Positions 57,439 to 64,000 of a stretch of 64,000 nt of DNA are shown here, piece after piece. Origin of the DNA: Colletotrichum lupini (lineage: Eukaryota; Ascomycota; Sordariomycetes; Glomerellales; Glomerellaceae). The translations under genes were made by a program, and so were the position numbers. Within the stretch, counting starts at the first letter, position 1, and the number at the start of each line of letters is the position of its first letter. The stretch spans positions 868,001-932,000 of the forward strand of contig NC_064673.1 in NCBI RefSeq assembly GCF_023278565.1. Reading direction: 5' to 3'. The notes beneath the pieces are model-generated. The model worked only from the letters and a program-made list of their open reading frames with translations. It did no database searches and was not told the DNA's origin.

Positions 57439-60400
57439 GGCTCTGACTGATGGGCCTGGTGGTAGTTGTTGGTTTTGGAATGTGTGTGTATGCGAAGTGA
57501 TTCCTGTTTTACAACAGTAACAATAGCGGAACGGGTAGAAAATTATCTGTTGGTGGATCGTGTCGGTCGTGGGTGGTAAACGTCGTAAAAGCCAACTCTT
57601 CCTATCCTCGGTCCTGAGCAGTAGGGGGTGCTGCTCATATTCGTATGCAGCTTGTAATCGGGTGTGTGATTAGGGCAGTAGCTCGTACTCGGTCGTAAGG
57701 GGATGATGTGATCACGCAACGTCGGGTTGGAGAGGTGAGTAGGAGAGCACAAGGAGAGAGGCTTGGATGAGGTGGGAGGTCGGGGCGGTATATGTAGTGA
57801 GGTAGGTGGATGATGGATGGTGGATGATGGACGGGCGTGGTGGGATTGGATTTGGGATTGGGATTGGGATTGCCAGGTCCGAGTACATGCTCCGTACCTA
57901 GTAGCAATGGGTGTGTCCGTACATCAGAAAGGGGCTTCGAACTTGGACACAGACACAGAGAGAAAGGATCCCAGATGCCGTTGCTGGTAAGTTATGCAGG
58001 GTTCATAAAGCGAAGTAAGGCTGAGTCGGGTTTGGGAAACGAGTCGCGAGGAGCGGGAAGATGGACGGGCGGGCTGGGCTAGAGCCTGGGATTCTGGGAT
58101 TCTGGCACTCTGTACGGAGTATGTACTATCTGGTTGAGAGAGAGAGAGAGGGTATTTCGGCGGTGGGCGTTGCACCAAGTGGGTTCCGCAACAAGCACAA
58201 GTTGGAGACGAAGAAGAGGAAAGACATGGAAAGGACAATTGGGAACCTCTCATCGCCCATCGCTCATGCCATTACAGGCAGGTTGGGGTGGAGGCGTAGG
58301 TACTCCGTACTGCGCCAGTAGTGCAGAATGGTCCGTGTTGATGCAATGCTGCGCTCTGTGTCCAAAGCCCCCCAGTGCCTCCCCCCTGTACTCTTCGGAC
58401 GTACCTCGCATGTACCTTTTCTTTGGCAACTTTGGTTTTCTTTCACTCCTTCACTTTTAGCGCGCTGTCTGAGCGGGATCATCTGGTTTTGGCGTTCTCT
58501 CTCTGGTCTATCTTCTCTTGCTGTCCTTTGTTTCTACAGTCTAATCCTCGCACACCCCCTACAAGTCCCGACCCCGGGAGCATTGCTTTCCGTACGATGG
58601 CAAGTATTAGCTAGCAAGTGGTGGTGGACGAAATAGGCGGTGCGGAAAACCCGTAGGTGAGAACCGAAGACGACGTGGACGAGGGCCGAGAAGAGGGCAC
58701 CAAGACAGGGGTGTAACGGCAACTTGGCAAGGGAAAACGAGAAGGAAACCCCGGCAATGGTCCTCTTTTCCCTCTCGGCTCTTTAGCGTATCTGCAAGAA
58801 CGAGGGCAGGCCCGGCAGGGGGGGGGGGGGGCAGCAGCAATGTGGGCGAGGATCACTGAATGGAGTCGGAAAAAGAAGAAGAGAAGCGAGAAATTGGGAA
58901 TGCGGGCACAAAACAAAGTGACAAAATACGGGCAAAAATGGCCACTCATCACCACACGTCCGGGTACTCTATACCTGATGGATGGGTCTGAATAGGTGCC
59001 CATTCTCTTGCATCTAGATGCATGGTTTATCGACTACTATCGTCCGGTCATGGCGAACCAAACATGCGAGCCTTGGGCAGAAAGACTTCACATCATCGCT
59101 GAATTCCCATTTGGCATGGATTTGTTGTTAATGTTATCCATAAGAGTCAGATGAACAGAGCCCAAACAAATCCCACTCTTACACAGGCACAGGTTGCCTT
59201 ACCCAGCAGCGGTGATACCCAGACATACCTGATCCATACGCAGTATCCGTAGACGCAGAATTAAAATTCAAAAAAAAAAATAAGAATCGTTTCAGTTACT
59301 CGCACTCAAATTACACCCCAACCACTCCGGTCGCCTTGTGTTGCCCATCCCACAAGATAATATGTGACGGTGGCTGACGCAACGAACGAGACAGGCATCC
59401 CGGCTTCGGGAATCTTGCGTCGATGGCTGGCAATTTTGTTTCCCTTTTGCCCATTGTAGACGAAACGCTCGCGTCAGTCCTGTGCAGTGAGCACCCTGGG
59501 CAGCAAAAAAAGCAGGCCCGCCGCCGCATGCCGCCGCAGTCAGTGGTGTTGATGATGGTGCTTGCTGGCTTATTCCCTGGCCTCAGATCATAACACGTCC
59601 AGCTATCCTTCCTCTCTTTCAGAATGCTAGTACAGGATGACGTTGGATGGGTGGACGGCAGTTGGCATCCCCTCATCAACCCATCCTGATGATGACAGTG
59701 CCAATGCTGCCATCCCGTCTCGGGCCTTGTTCATCCTGCCTCCGTCCTCCGAGTCTCAGATCATCCCCCGAATCCCTCTCCTGGAGCTTGCAGCTGTCGA
59801 CATTCAATCAGAAGCCAAAGGAAGCCTCGATGAGTTGGTGTGGCAGCTCTTCAGTTCCCGTGTCTCGCATCCCCTCACAAAAGTACACCCCCGTGCCTCA
59901 TTGCCTATCCGAAAAAGGGATCGAATCGGGGAAAAGAAAAAGGGCAAGACAGGCGAGACAGGCTTGCTCAAGGGCCTCTGGGGCTCAAACAAGCGGTCCA
60001 GTTCTGTTTGACCATCACCGTGGCAGATCCAGGAACGGCGGGCTTTTCGTCACACGGATGGTCGATCAGATGGTGCCATTGTTCATCCATTGCATCCTGA
60101 CTGGTGGTATTTTCCGATGGACCACATGGATACGAAAAGGCCAAGCAAACCTTGCTGCACTCCTCTACGGAGTCACGGAATACCTAAGGTAGGCAGGCTT
60201 CCCAAGGTGATCCCAAGGAGAATCTCTCGCACGAGTTACCCTTTAGACATTGCTGGTGGTGGTGTCGTGCATGTTGCGCGTTCATGTTGCGAGTGTGTTG
60301 TTTTTCGAGAAGGGGGCAGGTTCCTGGATTTCATGGATGGCAACCAGGGACAGCCTGGCCATGTTGTTCTGGCTTGTCTGGTTCACCGTGACGACAACCC

Positions 60401-63400
60401 TCAGCGAGTGCTAATTTGGGTGTCAAAGGGTGTTCGTCCAGTGGGTTGTAGTGGGGATTGCAGGCCCGAAGGACCCGCTGGAAGCTGGGCTGAGCTGGTG
60501 ACGGAGCGAGGCTGGGTACGTACACTACTACTACTTGGGTCCCCTCACTGAGGGGCTCACAGTCAGTATCAGTGTCTCACTGAGTGAGGGCGAGGATCAA
60601 CCGAAGCTGCCTTAGCTAAGCACCTTGAATGCAACACCTACCTCAGCGTACCTGCGCTGCCCATGGTGAGGCAAGGTGAGGTGAGGTGAGGTGGTGAAGG
60701 GAGGTACATCCAAAGGTACTTGGAGGTGAGAGGTGAGAGGAGCAACGGTGGACTCACCAACCAGGCAAGTACCCGTCTCCGGTACTCCGTACCTGCCTCG
60801 TCGCACTTCGGGGACGCCTTTTGTGATCTGTCACTTTGCCAGATGGATCTCTTCTCCTCAGCTTCTCCATTTTCCAACAAGACAACATCTGATGCGACTA
60901 TCCGGTTGTGTGGGTTCGAAACCTCTGCATGGAAAAGGTGGCAACTCTTCACCGCAGGCGGTCAGTCCCAACTCAACCAGAGTCTCTGAAGACGACAGTC
61001 AAGAGTCAAGGGTAAAGGAGAGGCATCCAAACAACCTATCGACTCGTTCATTTGCTTGTCCGATTCCAAGACTCCTTGCAAAGAAACAGTACGGAAACGC
61101 TCATCAACAACCACGACCCTTCATATCGTGGTGGAACTCCCCGAGGTACCTCCAAAGTACATCTTGTCATCTCCACAAGCCCAAGGTCCAGTCTAACTGA
61201 TCTTCCGTGGTGGAAGCCGCCCGTCTGTCCGTTCGCCCAGACTGCTCACGAACTTCTCACGGTCTCACCTCAACCACCTTGCCACGAAGCCGTCAACCTC
61301 GATCTTGACGTGGATCGTGACCAACATCACAGCAGTGTCGATGGTCGTGAACCCTTGGAGCCTGCTCCGTGGGTTTGCAGCACGCCGTGTTAGGCACGCT
61401 GGGACCCTTGGTCTCAGCGTAGCGTCTACGTATAGTGACGTGCTAATCCAGCCACAGCCACGGCCGCGCCAAATGGCAGATTTTTTCCCTCCTTGAGGAA
61501 ACATGCTTGGGCCCGATGGAAGACAACCGACAGTTCAGCATTCCAGTGAGCAACGATTGACAAGGCCGCCTCGCCCGTCTCTTTGTTCTCTTCCAACTTT
61601 CCACCCCCACCTGGAGGCCGGCACTCTGGGGTAAAGACTTCGGTCCTTTGGTCCAACGAGGTAGCCGCTACGAAGCGCGGTTGCAACAGTCGTCGGGTCT
61701 TGAACCGCGTCGCGCTACCAATACTGAACCTCTACTATTCACGTTGCGGCTTCTTGTTCCTGTCATTCGGTCGATACCGATACTCTATGCCTCTCCCTCT
61801 TTGTTCTCTTATTTGACATCAACAGTCGAGACCTGCTTTCACGATCATGGCCAATTCCCACTGCATCGTGGTCTAGGCAAGCCCGACACGAACGAAAGGG
61901 ATTGGCAAATGGCGAGTGCTCGATTGTTGCAACAGATCAAGCTCGTTCGAGTACGGCCGGTGCTGCAGCTCTGCATCTGCATCTGCATCGCATCGTGGTC
62001 GACTTTGGCCTCGGGCTGCGGATATCTCGATGATCCTTCCAGCCAACCAAACTTAAAAACCTCATCCCACACCTCATGCATCCGTACCTGACTTAGCTGC
62101 AACCGGCTTCGCGAGAATGCAACCACCATGCAGACACAAACCACACCGTCCCATCCATCTCACGCGCGCAACTGATGGGACGATGGATTACCTACACCAG
62201 AGCACCTGAACCTGACATGCATGTGCCCCTACAGCACTGAGCAACCAAGACTCTAGGAGAACCACTGACATACAGCATATCCCGACCACCATCGTTTGGG
62301 ACCCCAGCCTTGCCTTGGAAACCTCTGCTAGCGTCAGAGATCAGAGACCAACCGCTGGTAGTTTGCATAACACTCTCCGCGTCACTGCATAGACCCGCTC
62401 CCTGTTCGGCCCATCGACAATGCACCATACGTCAGATCATCCCCTATTTCCCAACCCAAGACTCCCAACACCTCGAGCTCGGACGGTCAGACTATGGACG
62501 AGCAAACGCACAGCCTTCCTCCAGAGACAGCTTTCCCCACAACATAATTCTGCTGCCTTGCTCCTGCGAGCGCAAGATTTCCTACCGTCAGTGCATTCGT
62601 GTCGCCATAGCAGTGGACGTGGCCGTCAGCCACGGCCGTATTGCGGATTGTCGTGTGTCAGAATTGGAAGCTCTGTTCATCCCAAAGCTCCTGCACTGCG
62701 AGGCAGTTGATTCCCTGCCTCCCCACGTCACTCAACCATCGCTCAGGGTCCAAAATCGCCCATCTGCTTGCCTATGGCTCGGTTGCGTCTACGAGAGCCA
62801 ATGCTTTGCGGTACGGAGTACCTTGGAGCTCCGTTCTCTTTGTTTGAAAATATCCGCCACTATGATGCGAATCGGCACATGGAGCTTGGCATTAAGCGAC
62901 GTTGGCTGCGAACGCTTCGTAGTTCAGAGTCTCGACCAGACGTCTGCTCGTTTCCGGGTGGGTTATCAAGTATCCAGGGTCCAGATCTTCCAAGGGTCGA
63001 AAAAAGGCGATGCCGTAGTCGTGCACTCCCACCTCCCATAACTCCGGGTCGATCTTAATCTCGCCGGCGTATGCCGTCTATGGGGTACTAGCAGAATCAG
63101 CGGTTCCTATGAACCTTGCCCCAATTGACCAAGTTTCTCCCATACTTGGCTTTACAACCCACGACTAACATGACGTTTGGATGGGTGGAATTGTAGCGGT
63201 TGAGTCTGGATTCGCGGGAGGTGCCCTGAACCGCCGCATATGACCTTAACCCAACCTTCGTGCCTCCATCGCGGCACTCTTACCTGAGCCAGTGGCTTGA
63301 CACAGGCGTAATGGCTTCGGTCAACAGACGCCCGATAGAAGCTTTGTCGCCGCAAGCGGCGCAAGCGGGATGCCACGCAGCCACGAGGGAGCTCTTAGCG

Positions 63401-64000
63401 GGTCATTAGGCGCGGCCATATCCATCAGAGCGTCTGACGGACTCGCTGGCAATGCCAAATGGCCTGCCAAACGTCCGTCCCACGGGACGTCGTCCGAGCG
63501 CGCAACCAAACCTCAACGAGGTCTGCCAAGTCTTCCTTCGTCCGCTCGTCGTCAAACCCTGGAGCAGCCAGCGAAGAAATCTCTGCCCGTGAGGGACGCA
63601 ACACTTCCGCGGGCACCGCGATGTACGAGATCAGTTGTCTGCACCTACGAAGCTGATCGGCTCGCCAAAGATCCGCATCTAAAGTCTGTCATGCATGCAC
63701 CCCGATATTCACCTGCAAGTTATGGTTTCCCTCGGCCCCATGCAACGCGTGCTTGTCCCGAAAATTTAGAGCTTTCCCCCGCCTCTTGCCTGCAGTCCCG
63801 TTCGTGCGGGCTGTGACTGTGAGAGGTAGTCCAATCACGTTCGCCTCGGTCCACCCCGACCGGTCGGGCACGAACTGAGGATTCCGGCCCGGGGCCGAGT
63901 CACGGGCTCTACGTGTCCCCCGCGTGCGTGCGGCAGCATACTTCAGTTGGCTTTATCATAACGCCCAAGCCGAAATTTTGCAGAACAAGTGGGAAAAATT
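57439..64000. other. 6.5-kb terminal stretch with no supported gene
   Basis: No reading frame here shows a domain, signal peptide with gene structure, or convincing exon-intron pattern. The largest (62310-63041, plus) is a mixed, Cys/Arg-rich translation overlapped by others. Seen: a (GA)n run at 58136-58150; fourteen G's at 58818-58831; hairpin-like palindromes at 60541-60555 and 60576-60588; gaggt repeats at about 60665-60735; four TACGGAGTA/TACTCCGTA words. The first 1 kb probably contains the cyclin promoter and leader. A small effector-like or non-coding gene cannot be excluded. Confidence 0.5.
58818..58831. repeat. homopolymer of fourteen G's
   Basis: Fourteen G's in a row in intergenic DNA; a likely site of length variation or assembly error. 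Confidence 0.85.

Noticed and set aside
62310..63041. 243-residue plus-strand frame near the window end
   Set aside because: Three frames overlap at similar length; Cys and Arg scattered without domain pattern; no intron signals.

Overview
This window is nuclear DNA of a filamentous ascomycete fungus. Genes carry short introns (47 to about 214 bp) with GTRNGT donors and CTAAC-type branch sites before the CAG/TAG acceptors. Coding regions are GC-rich with C-ending codons. The gene families (Dicer-like 1, a CPSase-ATCase fusion with a dead dihydroorotase domain, a Yvc1-type channel, DUF3425 bZIP) are typical of Sordariomycetes. I lean towards a Colletotrichum-like Glomerellales fungus, but that is an impression, not a proof. 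No rRNA, convincing tRNA, CRISPR array, integrated virus or intact transposon was seen.

Layout: a PAN/Apple-like single-pass membrane protein (26-934, +); a patatin-like phospholipase (2787-3999, +); a large multi-domain transcription-factor-like protein combining a Zn2Cys6-spaced cluster, a TALE homeodomain, C2H2 fingers and about five CENP-B/Tc5-like repeats (6419-10397, +); a DUF3425 bZIP-type protein (11244-12490, +); methylenetetrahydrofolate reductase (15189-17103, +), convergent with Dicer-like 1 (18202-23126, -); the PP2A regulator TAP42 (24799-25896, +), convergent with a 961-residue fungal protein of unknown function (26330-29269, -); an 839-residue uncharacterised protein with a HicA-like C-terminus (31429-33948, +); a 66-residue single-pass membrane protein with one intron (36489-36825, +); a Yvc1-type TRP channel (37480-41171, -); a 5.65-kb gene-free stretch; the pyrimidine-synthesis multienzyme pyrABCN (46825-53631, +); pyridoxamine-phosphate oxidase (54764-55778, +); a cyclin-domain protein (56296-57438, -); and a 6.5-kb stretch to the end with no gene I can support.

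The genes do not form a cluster with one shared task. They are mostly housekeeping metabolism (folate/methionine, pyrimidine, vitamin B6), signalling (TOR-PP2A, Ca2+ release, cyclin/CDK), RNA silencing and transcription control, with two or three uncharacterised fungal proteins between them. The most unusual item is the composite DNA-binding protein at 6419-10397. After it come the HicA-like tail at 33660-33945, a small palindromic word (TACGGAGTA) confined to intergenic DNA, and a triple hairpin-like repeat at 44955-45039. All intron positions are my own splice-site calls; all join in frame and restore family motifs where the family is known.
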